Below, one piece after another: positions 22,806 through 34,519 of a stretch of 64,000 bases of DNA. The translations under genes and the position numbers were made by a program. The stretch is from Blastomyces gilchristii SLH14081 (Eukaryota; Ascomycota; Eurotiomycetes; Onygenales; Ajellomycetaceae). The DNA is taken from contig NW_003101680.1 of the NCBI RefSeq assembly GCF_000003855.2, positions 692,976 through 756,975 on the forward strand. Direction: 5' to 3'. Under the pieces are notes generated by a model. That model saw nothing but the letters and a program-made list of their open reading frames with translations, searched no databases and was not told the origin of the DNA. Positions within the stretch are counted from its first letter, which is position 1. Each line of letters starts with the position of its first letter.

Positions 22806-23832
22806 TGAGAATGAGATGTAGAATAGTCATGTTTTCGGCAAAATGGACTTGTGGAAAGTATGTCAGACACGCTGTCGTACGAGGTCTTCATGTAGCCGCC
22901 TGCCTACCACTGAGGGATCACAAACGAACTTCATATAGTGACCATTTCAATTATGAGTGGATAAGCAGTTGAGGATGGCCTGAAATGCAGTCGAACAAAG
23001 ATCGTAGAAGCTCGTTCTGTTCCCTTTGCTGTTTGAATTCCGAGTTCATGAGGCCAATAGAACAGCTTTAATTACACACATGAAAACACTGATCACATAG
23101 TCCACTGTAGTTAGCAGTAAAATAAAAAGTCCACATCTAAACGACAAATTTATATCGTTATCTGGGATGTCTACGCTGTAGATACCCTGGCTGAACTTCC
23201 GAACCAAGTTTGGGAGGGGTTGTTGAAAAGGCTTAAAAACAAGCTCACGAACTAGTTAGAGCTTAGGGTAACTAGCACTAGCCGGGTTGTCTAGCTGGTG
23301 GATTCATGGAAGAGGACGATTGTTGTGGTTGGTTGATTAGGTATTAAGTATTAATAATTGTCTTCAAAGCTACATACATATACTGACTTGTACGGAGTGA
23401 GTGGTAACTCCTTATGGAAGTTCAAGCTGCGTCCACGAGTGAAATGTGGGGCATCACGTGATTTCCCAGTGGAGGATCTGTAGAAGTTTTAGCCGCAGCC
23501 GCAGCCGCGGATTGGGGTGGATGCGATCCGCCGCGCTAAACTGGATTAACCGCAGCCCTACGTCACTGACAGCTAACGGAACCAGACATCACGAAGGTCA
23601 CAGTTCGCCTCCTATCCCATTATTGCTCCTGGGAAGCACACAGCTGGGAAATGGCTAAACGAAACTTTGTTCGCTGGTGGAGACGAGTTGCCCCAGCTTT
23701 CTTCTGTCCGCAGTCTCCTACATCTATTCTGACCCACCCAACTGACCCGATTTGGAGATATGTTGTCTGCTTTAAACAAAACTACTACATCTACATTTCA
23801 CCTCACCTTATTGACAAATTGCGGGCATCGCC
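22806..23832. other. Intergenic, about 1 kb
   Basis: No supported gene. The last 400 bp are the upstream region of the Eis1-like gene and include a CCGCAGCCGCAGCCGCGG stretch near 23491. Confidence 0.4.
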
Positions 23833-26340
23833 ATGTCCACCGCGATGGCTATTGAGCCCCGGCAGCAACCGGATCGTACTGAGAGTCTTGGTCAGTTTCC
23901 CTCTTGCACCTGTCTTTTTGAATATCTGCTAGTTACGCAATCTAACTATCTCCTCCATAAAGCCTCTTCAGCCGCAACGCATGTAGCTCGTCCCAGACCG
24001 TCAGGATCAATCTCTGACCAGGCTAGCCGTGGTGGTGAGTCTATTCTGCACCTGTTCCATCCGTTGCGCCCATTCCGCCTGGAGCAACTTGAAACCGTCT
24101 CTTAACACATTCTGGTTCACAGATACACGCGCGTCCACGAACCCATCTAGCTATGTAAAGTCGTTCGACGTTCCCTCAGCGGATCGAAAGTTGGCGTCAG
24201 CTGGCGCTGCTGCCAGCTTGGCACATGCAGGATACACGACTCGCGAGATAAACAAGGTCGAGACTGAGCACCCTTTAAGGAACCCCCAGCTTACTTCCAC
24301 AAGCTCCCAAGCTGCATGCCAAGCAGTGAGAACAACACAAAAGAAGCCTACCAGCCATGAGAAAGAGCCGCCCAGGAAAAATGCAGGGGCAAGGCTCGCA
24401 GCGACCGGTGCATTGTCTAAGAGTCGCAAGAGAGCAGTATCAGCCCCGCCAGTGCCCAACGACAGCAGCCACTTAACCCACGCAGTGACCGCAGCTTCTA
24501 CATCCCACAAAATGTCTTTCAGACCAGCAACGGTACCGGAGGAGACTCGGGCTGAGACTCCATTGGACATCGGAAAGGTTCATGAAGCCGCTATGGTAAA
24601 TGCCCGACGCGATCTCCAACCCGAGGCCGAAGACAACATACATGAAAGGGCAGTGATGATGGCGCGGCAAATGTTTTCAGCCATGCCTCAAGTGGAGACC
24701 ACCACGGCTTCCATAAATTCCCGCCGTCCGCTATCTTTGCATGAGACTGCCCAAAGATTAGCTTCGGAGAAGTTAGACATGATGCATGACGAACAAAAGG
24801 CCTTTAGAGATTACTATAGTGCTGCAATCCCCCCACCAAAGCGCCACCGCTCGCTTCATTCAAAATTCGGGAAGCGTGCTACCAGCGATAGCGGCGTGAC
24901 AGACATTGACAATGAACAATCTGAGGAGATCCGATCGCAAATGACAATTTTCCGTAGGAGAATGGCCAGGGTTGATGCTGAGAAAATGGCCCGCGACCAT
25001 GAGGCTCTGATGAATGCCGCGACAAGGAATGCAGAAGCTGTGATAGATGACGTTGATAGGCGTATTTATGAATCTACAGGAAGGCCGCAACCTCGTGTGA
25101 CAGAGAAACTTATATCCCGTCCAGTTGAAAATGCGAATGTTGTCCCTATTGGTGCAGGGCAGTTCGTCACCCAAAAGGATGTTAGCCGTGTTACAAGATC
25201 AAAGGCCAAGCCCACCATCGAAGACGTCATGAGACGACTTGAGGAACAGAGAGCTAGGGTGATAGAGGAAGAGCTGGATGAGCGGGAGGCACTTCGGCAG
25301 CGAGAGCTAGAGAAAGAAAGGGAGAAAGAAGCGAGGAAGTGCGTACAAGAAGTGAAAGGTTTGTGTTTTAATTTCATTCTTCGCTGTACCACACATTAGC
25401 CTATTTGACACGTATGACAGAAGAGGAAAGGAAAAACGCCAAGACACAAAAGGAATCAAAGAAGCTTTTGCGTCGCCTCAGCAAGTCCTCACGGGGCGGG
25501 TTATTCCGACGCAAATCCGCAAAGGCCCGTGGGAAGGTTCCGGCTAGAGAGGAGGAGGCCCCAGCCTCGGGTGCCCTGACTGATCACCGAGCTCCGCAAG
25601 ATGAAGAAGAGGACGACTGGGTTCAAGTTCCAGAGAAACAAAGTCCCCCAAGATCCCAGCCTACCACCTCCAGTGCGGGAGAATCGTCCCAGTCCATATT
25701 TTTGGAACCGCCGCGTGAAAGTTTGTCCCGGCACGCAACTACCGCTTCCAACAAAACACAATCTGGCGGTTCGGAAAAATCCAGCTCGAGGTCGAAATTG
25801 TGGTCTAGGAAGAAGCGAGAAAGTGCGGAGGGCGAGCCCAGTCCGCCCAGCAAGGCGGGCGATGCCGGTCGTGCGTCAGGAAGCGAGAGTGAGAGGCGGA
25901 AAAGCGCACCCGCAACCGCTCCTACTGTAGCTCCCTTGGCCGCGCCTTCGGATGGAACACAGGCTACAAACAACAGCCCTTCATCCATTTCAGCCAGGCC
26001 GGTCTGGAGCTCATCTACAGAAAGCTCAAGAGTCATTAGCGAGAGGAAGAAACAGCAGGAAGGAGGAGGAGGAGTCCTGAGAAGGCGGTCGATGAAGACC
26101 AAATGGCATCTTCGTTTTTTCGTTAAATTAGCGCGGAGGCCTCGTTTGGGAGCCGGTCCGGGTTCGTTTGAAGTGCAACGCGAACGTCCTGTTGTTCAAA
26201 CTACCGCCCCGGCCCCACCAGCTGCTGCGAGTCTTAATACTGGATCAGAGGTCACGTCCGAGCCTCTTCAGACCATACCGTCTCAGAAATCATCGACTGA
26301 TACCCCGACAAATCCCTCTAAATTCACGGAGAACCTGTGA
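23833..26340 (+). CDS. EIS1: Eisosome protein 1 (Eis1)-like, four exons
   Basis: Model: 23833-23890, 23963-24034, 24123-25358, 25421-26340, giving 761 residues. Introns have donors GTCAGT, GTGAGT and GTTTGT, and the joins keep frame (e.g. VKEEERKNAKTQKESKK). Features in order: a short N-terminus with SGSISDQAS; LASAGAAASLAHA at about residue 60, the Eis1 hallmark; a helical middle (HERAVMMARQMFSAMP); VVPIGAGQFVTQKDV; then a long Glu/Arg/Lys coiled coil (EEQRARVIEEELDERE). The C-terminus is basic, Ser/Pro-rich and disordered. Eis1 belongs to the eisosome, the plasma-membrane furrow scaffold. It is shorter and more divergent than typical filamentous-fungal Eis1, so it could be a paralogue. It starts at the first ATG, after a pyrimidine-rich leader. 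Confidence 0.85.
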
Positions 26341-26456
26341 TTTTCAACTTGGGCATATCACCGCGAAACAAATAGTGCAACTATTTAGCGTCCTATCTCT
26401 TTCACACGCTCGCGCTAGGGGGGAGTTCGGTTTTATAATCTTTATTTTGCCCTGTT

Positions 26457-26490
<34 letters not shown>

Positions 26491-27740
26491 ATTCCTTGCT
26501 CTCAATTGTCCGGTAAATAGCACGCCGATATCACTCATCGAATTTTGCAAATGTTCGAGGCTTCCTTTTCGTCTTTTTTATCTTTTTATCTTTTTCCTGT
26601 TTCACCCACCCTTTGGTCTATTCAGTGCCATCTTCGAGGTTGAAACTGTTTTTCGACAACCCCAATTGAGTGACCAGTGTGAATTGCGAAGGGTTTCCGG
26701 CTTATATCGAGGCGTTGAGGCGCTACAGTTATCGCTAGTTATGTTGCTGCTTGATTCGAAACATTAATATGGAAGAAGGGAAACGGAAGTATACCATGTG
26801 GTATGCCTAATAATAATATGGGTCATGTTGGCGTTTTCAAGGTTTGGGAGTTACAAGGAACAAAATTGGTGATCTTCTGCTGGTTTCACTACTGATGCTT
26901 TCCATTTCTCGATCTTTTACACCGGCGACTGCCCCGATGATGTTTTTATGCTGAAGTTAGTGTTCAATTTCGCTTGTTTCCGGCTTCTGACCAAAATTAG
27001 CTGAGAGTTACGCTGGATAAGGTTGCTATTCCCCCCTTAATAAAGTGCTATAAAGTGGTGTCGCTAATGTAATAATAATCTATTTACTAGTTAGGGGGGT
27101 AATTCATAATTAATATAATTTTTTTCAAAAACTAATTGCAATTGTTATATAGGGCAGACACTTCATGGATTACTGTAGTATGCTTAATTAATAGAACCAG
27201 TAATTAAATGTAACTTAGTTGGCCCAAACCACAAACTTGCTGACAAGGAACCAATTTGTTCAACATATTTTTCTTTCATTGATCAACCGATATGTTTATA
27301 TCACAGAAATGCCAAATATCTCATCCCTTTCTACATGGCGATAGTACGCGCGTTAATAACCCTTGCGCAAGCAACTATTACTATGCTCCAAGCACGGAAT
27401 GGCCTACCTTGCCTTTTTATACGCCGATAAATTACCCCGCGAGTTAGCATCAGTGGGATGCGCCGATGCGACTTCATTGGACCGATTGCCCGGAGGACTC
27501 AGAAGATTATTTCTACTCACAAAATGTTCTATGGGAACTCATGAAAAACGACCCATGAACATCTTCTCTCGCGGCCCAATATCATATCGAGATTACATTA
27601 TTCTCACCGGGACGTGATACAGCCAATATTTGATTACCCAGCCCGCGAAAGGGACAGACCCATATCGACTTACGTTATTATTTAGCTCTGCCCTGTCCAT
27701 ACCGCAGTTCTAATACTCAACGGCCATTATTTAGACAATC
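26341..27740. other. Intergenic, 1.4 kb with poly(T) at 26459-26487
   Basis: 3' flank of the Eis1-like gene with a 29-bp T run that generates artefactual Phe-rich ORFs. The stretch 27040-27240 is AT-rich. No supported gene. Confidence 0.5.
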
Positions 27741-28451
27741 ATGGCGGAACCTCAATTCGGCCCTATAGTTCCAGAGAACCCCGCCATCCCACCTATACGT
27801 AAATCACTACACGGGCAAACCATCTCACTAGAACCCCTCACTCTAGAGCATGCCGATTCCCTCTTCACCTGTCTAGGCGGCACAGACAATGGGAGCATAT
27901 GGGACTACATGCCCGATGGGCCCTTCACGTCAGAAGCCGAATTCGACATATTCATAGCCAGCTTGGCCAAATCCGAGCAGCGGGTCTTCTTCAGCGTCAT
28001 AGACCGCACCGGTCTCAATGCCCACTACAGGGGCAAGGCAATTGGCTTCCTGAGTCTCCTCCGCATCGATGTTAGTAACCGGGTGGTGGAAATCGGCTTC
28101 GTTACCTTCGCCCGGATGCTGCAGCGTACCACTGCTGCGACGGAGGTATTCTACCTCATGCTTAAATACGTGTTTGACGAGTTACATTTCCGCAGATGTG
28201 AGTGGAAGTGTAATGATTTTAACGAGCCGTCGAAACGCGCAGCAATACGGCTAGGGTTTGTGTTTGAGGGGGTGTTCAGGAACCACATGATTGTTAAAGG
28301 GCGCAATCGCGACTCGGCGTGGTTTTCGATTGTTGATCATGAGTGGGAGGGAGAGGTGATGGTGGCCCTTGAAAAATGGCTGAGCGCTGGCAATTTTGAC
28401 GCTGAGGGCAGGCAGAAGCAGGATCTGGTCAGTATTAGACAGGAGAGATAA
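27741..28451 (+). CDS. GNAT-family N-acetyltransferase (RimJ/RimL-like)
   Basis: A single-exon ORF of 236 residues. It matches the Acetyltransf_3 group: the start LHGQTISLEPLTLEHADSLF at about 23-43, IWDYMPDGPF near 53, FFSVIDRTG, then GKAIGFLSLLRIDVSNRVVE, which forms the central beta strands. ATEVFYLMLKYVFDELHFRRCEWKC contains the acetyl-CoA-binding region and the following helix. It closes with NEPSKRAAIRLGFVFEGVFR, the typical beta-bulge end. Fungal relatives are cytosolic enzymes of unknown amine substrate and resemble bacterial alanine N-acetyltransferases. All core strands appear present, so it is likely active. It starts at the first ATG, after the in-frame stop-rich AT leader. Confidence 0.9.
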   Translation: MAEPQFGPIVPENPAIPPIRKSLHGQTISLEPLTLEHADSLFTCLGGTDNGSIWDYMPDGPFTSEAEFDIFIASLAKSEQRVFFSVIDRTGLNAHYRGKAIGFLSLLRIDVSNRVVEIGFVTFARMLQRTTAATEVFYLMLKYVFDELHFRRCEWKCNDFNEPSKRAAIRLGFVFEGVFRNHMIVKGRNRDSAWFSIVDHEWEGEVMVALEKWLSAGNFDAEGRQKQDLVSIRQER

Positions 28452-28737
28452 AGGATTTCGAAGTTATAAGTGTTTCTAATGTCTGTAGGACATCAGAAAA
28501 GGACCTGTACTTATTTCATTTTACTTTACATTTTTGCCCCAGGTACTTTCCGCTAATTCTTCAGTGGCATGTTCACGACCCGGAAGAAATAATAATAGTA
28601 GAATAGAATAATAGAACTTTTATCGGGAGTTGCGAGCTGCTAATTCTTCTCTGACCTGCAAATTTTGTCTCGCTAACGTGCGCATTTCAGATCTCAACCA
28701 TGCTGTTGAATTGTGATTCAACTCCTTCGTTTGGTTT

Positions 28738-28781
<44 letters not shown>

Positions 28782-29260
28782 CATTCGAGTTCTCCCGTCG
28801 AGTGAATATCATCTAGAAATATTCGGATGGATAATTGGCAGTCATTTCCTGAGACATAACCTCGAATGGCAAGGTGGTAGGTAGGTTATTTACTGTACAT
28901 TACATTGCGAGATGCTACCCTAAAGGTAAAGGCTGAACTCCCTACGCATAGTATACCTGATTTCACCGAGTCCGCCCATCCCATCCAACGCCGGAGCGAG
29001 TGTCTACATCGCCGACCTAAAACGTGCAGTTCAATTAATATACCGGCTGCAGAGGATGCAAGGGATGCATTCTGCCTTAGTTATGGAGTTTACCCAATTA
29101 ACTAAGAGATGATGACCTTAACCTTGTATGCCGACCATGATTAAGGATTAAGAAAATTAAAACAATAAAAATAAATAAATAAAACTCTAGTGATTTTCGC
29201 ATCGTCTTGCCATCATCACCATATGCATCATTGTCTTAACGAGCCAGCCTGCTAGTTATC
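28452..29260. other. Intergenic with poly(T) 28742-28781
   Basis: A 40-bp T run lies in an otherwise gene-free 800 bp between the GNAT gene and the dipeptidase relic. Confidence 0.5.
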
Positions 29261-30544
29261 ATGACAATCGCAATACCGCTTATCAAGGGGTTTGTCGCCC
29301 TGGCTCACCTCGCTGCCCCTATCTCTGCCAGCTATGCCTTCTATGTAGGCAAGGATCTTCCGCTGATGGCGGCATGTTAATCGGCGGAACAGGGGAGGAG
29401 GTGTCCAACCATTGGGTACAGCTGTTCCCGCGCGAGATCATGCACCCAACGAGTCTATCCGAGTGGAGTCACCGGATGCCACGATTCCTGGGGAGTTAAT
29501 CAAATACTCGGACTTTTAAGGGTTCCCCCCTCCATCGACCAACGGCGGCATCAACGAGAAGGGTGTTGAGGTAAGGGACATCTGGGCCAGCAACGATGAC
29601 GAGCTGGTTAAGATGACCCCGACACCACAACATGGCGTGCAGTACAGCAACCTGGCACGTCTGGTAATGGAGAGAGCTAGTACTGCCCGGGAAGGCGTTG
29701 AGCTGTTCGGAAATCTGATCAAGGAGCGTGGATATGCTACTTACGGAGGCAACTCGCACCTCATTGCCGACTGTAACAAGGGGTGGGTTGTCTGAGAGTT
29801 TGCGGGCAGCCAGGGCCTCTGGGCTGCGGAGCGCCTTGGTCCAAACGAGGTCTGCGTGCTATACCCAGGTTGCATTGAAGATTTTCCCGTCAACTTTGCC
29901 AACCGTGATGACTGTATGGGTTCTGAAACTATCATTTCATTTGCCATTGAATAAGGTTGGTGGGATCCTGGTGGCGACAGACCCTTCAATATCTTCAACG
30001 TCTATGACGTCCAGGGGCCCGATTACTCGGCCCGCAACGGCGGGTTTAAGTACATCTCCCAAGCGCAGCTGGAGAATACAACTCTCGCTATGGTCCCTGT
30101 TAGCGAACAAGATCCAATCGAGCGTGTTCGCGGATGACCAAGCTAGTTATGGACAAGTCTTGAGCTTAAAACAGGGCGTCCACCCGGACCTATTGCGGAT
30201 CTGGATCGCTCCAACAGCCTCAGTGGCTGCACCTCATGTCCCTTACTGGCTTCGGGTTAATTCCATCCTTCCCGAGTTTGGTCAACACCGGTACCTGTAC
30301 GACGGCGCATCGAGTACTTTCCTGAACCCGGACTTTATGTTGCAGCAGGCATCTCAGTTCGCGGGCCGGTTGTTTAAACGAGTTTTATACTACATGTGCT
30401 CTAATCCGAAAGTTTTCCTGCCAATCGATAGATATGTTGACGGCATTCGAGGAGTAGTCACGGAGCGACATTGGCTGGGTCGAACAGAGTGAGAAGACGA
30501 TGATTGAGCAGGCCAGCCCCAAAACGGCCAGTAGTTGGCTTTGA
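29261..30544 (+). pseudogene. Dipeptidase (peptidase family C69/U34) pseudogene
   Basis: The reading starts at 29261 with a hydrophobic leader (GFVALAHLAAPISASYAFYV). It shifts frame at about 29362, giving ADGGMLIGGTGEEVSNHW. Further pieces: GGINEKGVEVRDIWA, KMTPTPQHGVQYSNLARLVM, EGVELFGNLIKERGYATYGG, HLIAD, SLKQGVHPDLLRIWIAPT, FGQHRYLYDG and QFAGRLFKRVLYYMCSNP. Family members are Ntn-type hydrolases cleaving dipeptides; fungal ones are secreted. At least five frameshifts or stops (for example near 29362, 29510, 29795, 29955 and 30140) rule out function. It is first in a run of four broken metabolic-type genes. Confidence 0.88.
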
Positions 30545-30867
30545 CCCTGATGTGCCGGCCAGCAAGCAACAGCAACCATTGAGGCGAAGAGAGTTATAGG
30601 AAGAGTCTGTTGCTCCACGGGTTTATATGTATAGCAAACATACATTAAAGTAGAATTGAGTGAAAGAATAGCCTAGTAATATATCCTTTTTACGGTCAGG
30701 CCATCACAATATTCGAGATTAAGAGGTAATCTCAAGATATAGTGATATTTAACATCGATCTGGATATACCTTAGGCTTATAAGTTAGAAGATAGTTGCCG
30801 TCTCGCAATCAAAAAACGTCTAATAATACACTCCGTGTAAATCATTTACTTGTTACATTTATATTAT
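30545..30867. other. Spacer between dipeptidase and SDR relics
   Basis: No gene visible; AT-rich. Confidence 0.4.
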
Positions 30868-31938
30868 TCATTCCTCCGGAACAGATACGCCTGAAACCTT
30901 TTCGCAAATTTTCAGCAGCTCCTCTTGTTTACTCACATTTCCAGCCCCAGGATGAGGCGATGCTTCCCCGCTTATTGTGAAAAATGTTCCGCTTTCCAGC
31001 TTCGCCAACTTCCCCTGTCCAACTGCCCATTCAGCCAGTGCCTTGGCTGGCTTGTCCATTGATCCCGGAGCCATCGAACCTCCCATCTTGGTCCTCACCC
31101 AGCCGGGGTGCATGCTTACAACTTGGATATCATCACCCCAGCGCCTCGCAAAGGCATTGGCCAGCATCACATCATGCAGCTTGCTATCTTCGTATGAGTG
31201 TGGCCTTATCGTGTTCCGCAGAGTCTCGTCACCGCCATAGTGGCTGTCTGAGCTCATAAAAAGCAACCGTGATGTGGGTCTTTTCATCAAGCAAGTGAGG
31301 ATATACGGCGCAAGCGTGTTGACGGCGAAAACGGCCGAGATCCCTGTCCACGGTGATTTCCTGGCTGCTCGTGTGTCAGGAAAAAGAGGTTATACACTAC
31401 TGAACGCCACCAGCATCGTATTACTACAATATTTCTCATCATCATCATCTTACTACAATGCTCGTCTAATACTCGCTTATGCTAGCTCTCTTGGCTCGCA
31501 CATTTGTTTCACTATAAATAGCTCTATCTTTTGTATGCAATTAGCTATAATAGATAGTGCACGGATAATATAACAAGCAGATCTTGATACACATAAGATT
31601 CATATGTCTCCAACATATTCATCCGTGACACCCATTCCGACATCGTGGCACCGTAGCCGATGCCTGCGTTGTGAATTATGGCGTCGAACGCCCCGCTCCC
31701 GGATGCATTGGCGGCTTCTGCCAGTTTCTTGGTTTCAACAATTGATCGCAAGGTCGCCAACAAGTACAGCTTCGGCGTTAGGTACTGCTCGCTCTATCGA
31801 GGAAGCGCGATCTGCGTTGCGAGCATGAAGGACGACCGAATGGCCTTGATCGGCAAGTATCTTGGCCGCAGCCTGGCCGATGCCGTCGCTGGAGCCGGTG
31901 ATGAAGATGCGAGCCATGGTTGGGTTTTGGGTCGTCAC
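30868..31938 (-). pseudogene. Short-chain dehydrogenase/reductase (SDR), frameshifted and interrupted
   Basis: Minus strand. The N-part (31938-31735; ATG also at 31917) has RIFITGSSDGIGQAAAKIL, the TG-x3-G-x-G NAD(P) fold. At about 31757 one extra base shifts the frame, and the next frame continues SIVETKKLAEAANASG and AIIHNAGIGYGA (the NAG motif). Then about 250 bp of unrelated AT-rich DNA (roughly 31370-31620) intervenes before ISAVFAVNTLAPYILTCLM. The last frame holds the catalytic set: Ser in LLFMSSDSH and Tyr/Lys in SYEDSKLHD (Y-x3-K). The residues are intact but the frame is not. Homologues are NAD(P)-dependent oxidoreductases of unknown substrate. Confidence 0.82.
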
Positions 31939-32517
31939 GGAAGCTTTGTTGTCATGATAAGCTTAGTTACCTATGTACGCAGTAAGTAACTACACGCGAA
32001 TGACCCGCGGGTAGACTAACCGAGTACGGTATGGCTCAGCGATGGTTACCCGTTGACCCCAAAGTGTATTTTAACCTCAACCATCAACAAAAGTCTCCTA
32101 CACAGTCAAAACAAATACAACATACAAGCTATCAAATATGTGCACAGCCGACCAGCGTACTAATATTTTGCTAGTGGACAGTTTCCTCAACGTTTACGGA
32201 CTACAAGGTCTGTGGTTTTCTTTACGGGACCCCCCCCACCAGGGTACAACAGATCACCCTAACTGGAATAATGCCATTTGACGAATTAGATGGGCGAGGC
32301 CCAACATACGGTTTGATAACTTCAATCGCTGCCTGTAAAGCTATGGCCCTTGAATAGGTGCAAGCCTTCTAAGTAGGCTTTGGCTGTAGGTAGAAGAGAA
32401 AGCTGTTTCACGGTCATGCTCCTCTCCAGTTGAGTCACTGTTTACCAATCATCGCAGTAATTATTAACAGGAGTATTAATTCAGGTTTTGTCAGCTCCTC
32501 GTCCAATTATCAGTTTC
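31939..32517. other. Intergenic between SDR relic and repeat copies
   Basis: No supported gene. Confidence 0.4.
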
Positions 32518-32598
32518 TGTTGGGGATCCCGGGTTGATCAGCTCTTCTACCAGCAGTGCGCTGGTGGTGACTGAGCTCTTTTGCCCCAGTAGCTTACA
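32518..32598 (+). repeat. Dispersed 80-bp repeat, copy B
   Basis: Direct copy of the unit also found at 20757-20836 (inverted) and 32864-32945. It differs from copy C at only a few positions (e.g. GGATCCCGGG versus GGGTCCCGGG, ATCAGCTC versus ATCGGCCC, GCTTACAG versus GCCTACAG). Confidence 0.9.
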
Positions 32599-32774
32599 GG
32601 TTATGAGACCGTTTAGCGTGAGCCCCGCTGTGGTCAACATGCATGGGTTTGATCCCAAGATGGACTTAAGAATATAAATCCCAAATCAAATACCCCGGAC
32701 ATTTAACAGTGCCAAGAGACATCCTAGGAGTGTGCCCTAGGAGTGAGCCCTTGAAAGAATGAGCCCTAGGACTG

Positions 32775-32835
32775 AGTCCACTGAGAGGAGCCACTAAGAG
32801 GAGCCACTGAGAGGAGCCACTGAGAGGAGTACTGT
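32775..32835. repeat. GAGAGGAGCCACT minisatellite
   Basis: Four to five units of about 13 bp (GAGAGGAGCCACT) lie between repeat copies B and C. Copy A is similarly flanked by a minisatellite of other G-rich units. Confidence 0.85.
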
Positions 32836-32863
32836 ACTCTGTGGTAGCTGGTCCGAGGGGGGG

Positions 32864-32945
32864 TGTTGGGGGTCCCGGGTTGATCGGCCCTTCTACCAGC
32901 AGTGCGCTGGTGGTGACTGAGCTCTTTTGCCCCAGTAGCCTACAG
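32864..32945 (+). repeat. Dispersed 80-bp repeat, copy C
   Basis: Same orientation as copy B, whose end lies about 265 bp upstream. B and C could be the two direct repeats of one small element, or successive insertions. No transposase is encoded between them. Confidence 0.9.
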
Positions 32946-33520
32946 TTTCTCCGTGATACCTTCTTGTCCCTTATAGGTCTGCCGGTAGAGCAAGAATGAC
33001 CCCCATCGACTTTCGCATGACTCAACCGTCCAAAGCTCCCTTGATTTGAGATCTCTAGCCGTTAATAGTCAGTATCGGCCGGATCAAATCAGGACGGAGC
33101 TTGACATTTTCTTCAGATTCCGCGACGACAAGATTCATCAGCCAGCAGATGAATTGTAATAGTTGGTTATGAGCCATCTATTCCGCGTGTTACAAATATG
33201 CTGTGAGGCTTTACTCCGTCTGACCAATAAGCTCATAATTTCCATATCCTCAATATGGCCAATGAGAAGGATGGAATAGTATCGAAATGGCAAGGGTTCG
33301 GACCTGTAGACTTGATGAATATATATACATACGACATGATGGCCCTGATACCCATGATTAGCATCCTGCTTTCACGCATAAATTGTTAATCTTGCGAGGT
33401 TCCCAGTTGTCTTCTGCTATCTCCAAAAACTCCACATTTGTTTCACTTTCCCTCGAAGCCTCCACCCATTATATCAACAGTTGCATCCTTACCTGTGTGA
33501 AACTAATCGTTAGACGAGAA
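32946..33520. other. Intergenic
   Basis: No supported gene; ordinary composition. Confidence 0.4.
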
Positions 33521-34215
33521 TGGTTATGCAGCTTGATCTCCCCAGTGCCTTGAAGGTATCCGTCGAGTCGTCAAAGGAGTAATACAAACAGCTGGGCAAA
33601 TCGGGGCTGCGGGTGTCAGTTCCGATTTTCGGGTCTATGAGCTTAGGGGGCTCAAAGTGGAGCGAGGGGGTGAAAGATGACGAGCAGGTGCGTTTGTATA
33701 TATAAGAATGCCCTTATTTCCGTTGGGGGTATGCTGACCACTGGATAAGCACTCCCGCTGTTGAAGGCGACGTATGACAGGCATTAACTAAGTAGGTCCA
33801 GCGCTATAAGGGAAACGCTGCACAGCTCTAATACATAATACTGATTATTGGGGATAGTGGGATACTGCTGGGTTGTACTCGAATGGAAGAGCAGAGGAAA
33901 TGATCGGAAAAGCTATTCGAAAATATGACATTCCGAGGCACAAGCTGGTTATCATGAGCAAATGCTGGGCCCCTGTGAGCGAACACGACGATGTGTTTAT
34001 CCCTCCCTACTGGGGAGGCCTCCCCAAGAGTAAAGACTATGTTAATCAATTTAGTTCGTAGATAGCTCCTCTCCGTGGCTAACCCTCCACATTTACAAGT
34101 TAATTGGCCCAAAGGTCTCTCGCGGCGGGCGATCTTCAATTCTGTCGAGGCATCTCTAAAGAGAATTGGAACAGACTACCTTGATCTCCTCATGGTGCAC
34201 CGTGGGCATGTCATC
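33521..34215 (+). pseudogene. Aldo-keto reductase pseudogene
   Basis: Starts MVMQLDLPSALKVSVESSKE, then a TAA, then YKQLGKSGLRVSVPIFGSMS, the first strands of an AKR barrel. A GTGCGT donor-like site follows at about 33688. The frame resumes with WDTAGLYSNGRAEEMIGKAI near 33862, carrying the conserved D-x3-Y catalytic pair. Then RHKLVIMSKCWAPVSEHDDV and FIPPYWGGLPKSKDYV, and in another frame [20 protein letters not shown] and LMVHRG. Reading stops there, so more than half of the barrel is missing. Several stops and shifts show loss of function. Neighbours (SDR, transcription factor) fit a metabolic cluster. Confidence 0.85.
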
Positions 34216-34519
34216 CAATAAGCTTATGCATGACCCGCAAATGGCGAGAAATACGGACCAAAAGCGCAAATTCCGACTGCGGCGAAGAGCCGCTCGGATC
34301 TGATAACTCTCCCTCGTTCTTCCTCATGAACTTCGGATACTTGGGTGCATATCGGGAATGTGATGTCGGGGAATTCTCCTTGAGCGCCTTTCCTGGTCAA
34401 TATTCAATAAAAGTGGGAGTGATCTGTGACACAGAACGCAAGCGACAACGGCTAATAGGAACTGGTGTTTTATGGCGCTTAAAGTAACAAAGATGACATA
34501 GTTCTTGCATTCTTTGCAG

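Noticed and set aside
26168..26767. 199-codon ORF overlapping the Eis1-like 3' end
   Set aside because: It depends on a poly(T) run and is in a shadow frame of the Eis1-like gene.
27363..27617. 84-codon plus ORF
   Set aside because: Unrecognised and within AT-rich intergenic DNA without promoter features.
32518..32945. LTR retrotransposon flanked by copies B and C
   Set aside because: Only about 265 bp between them, with no gag/pol remnant, primer-binding site or polypurine tract seen.
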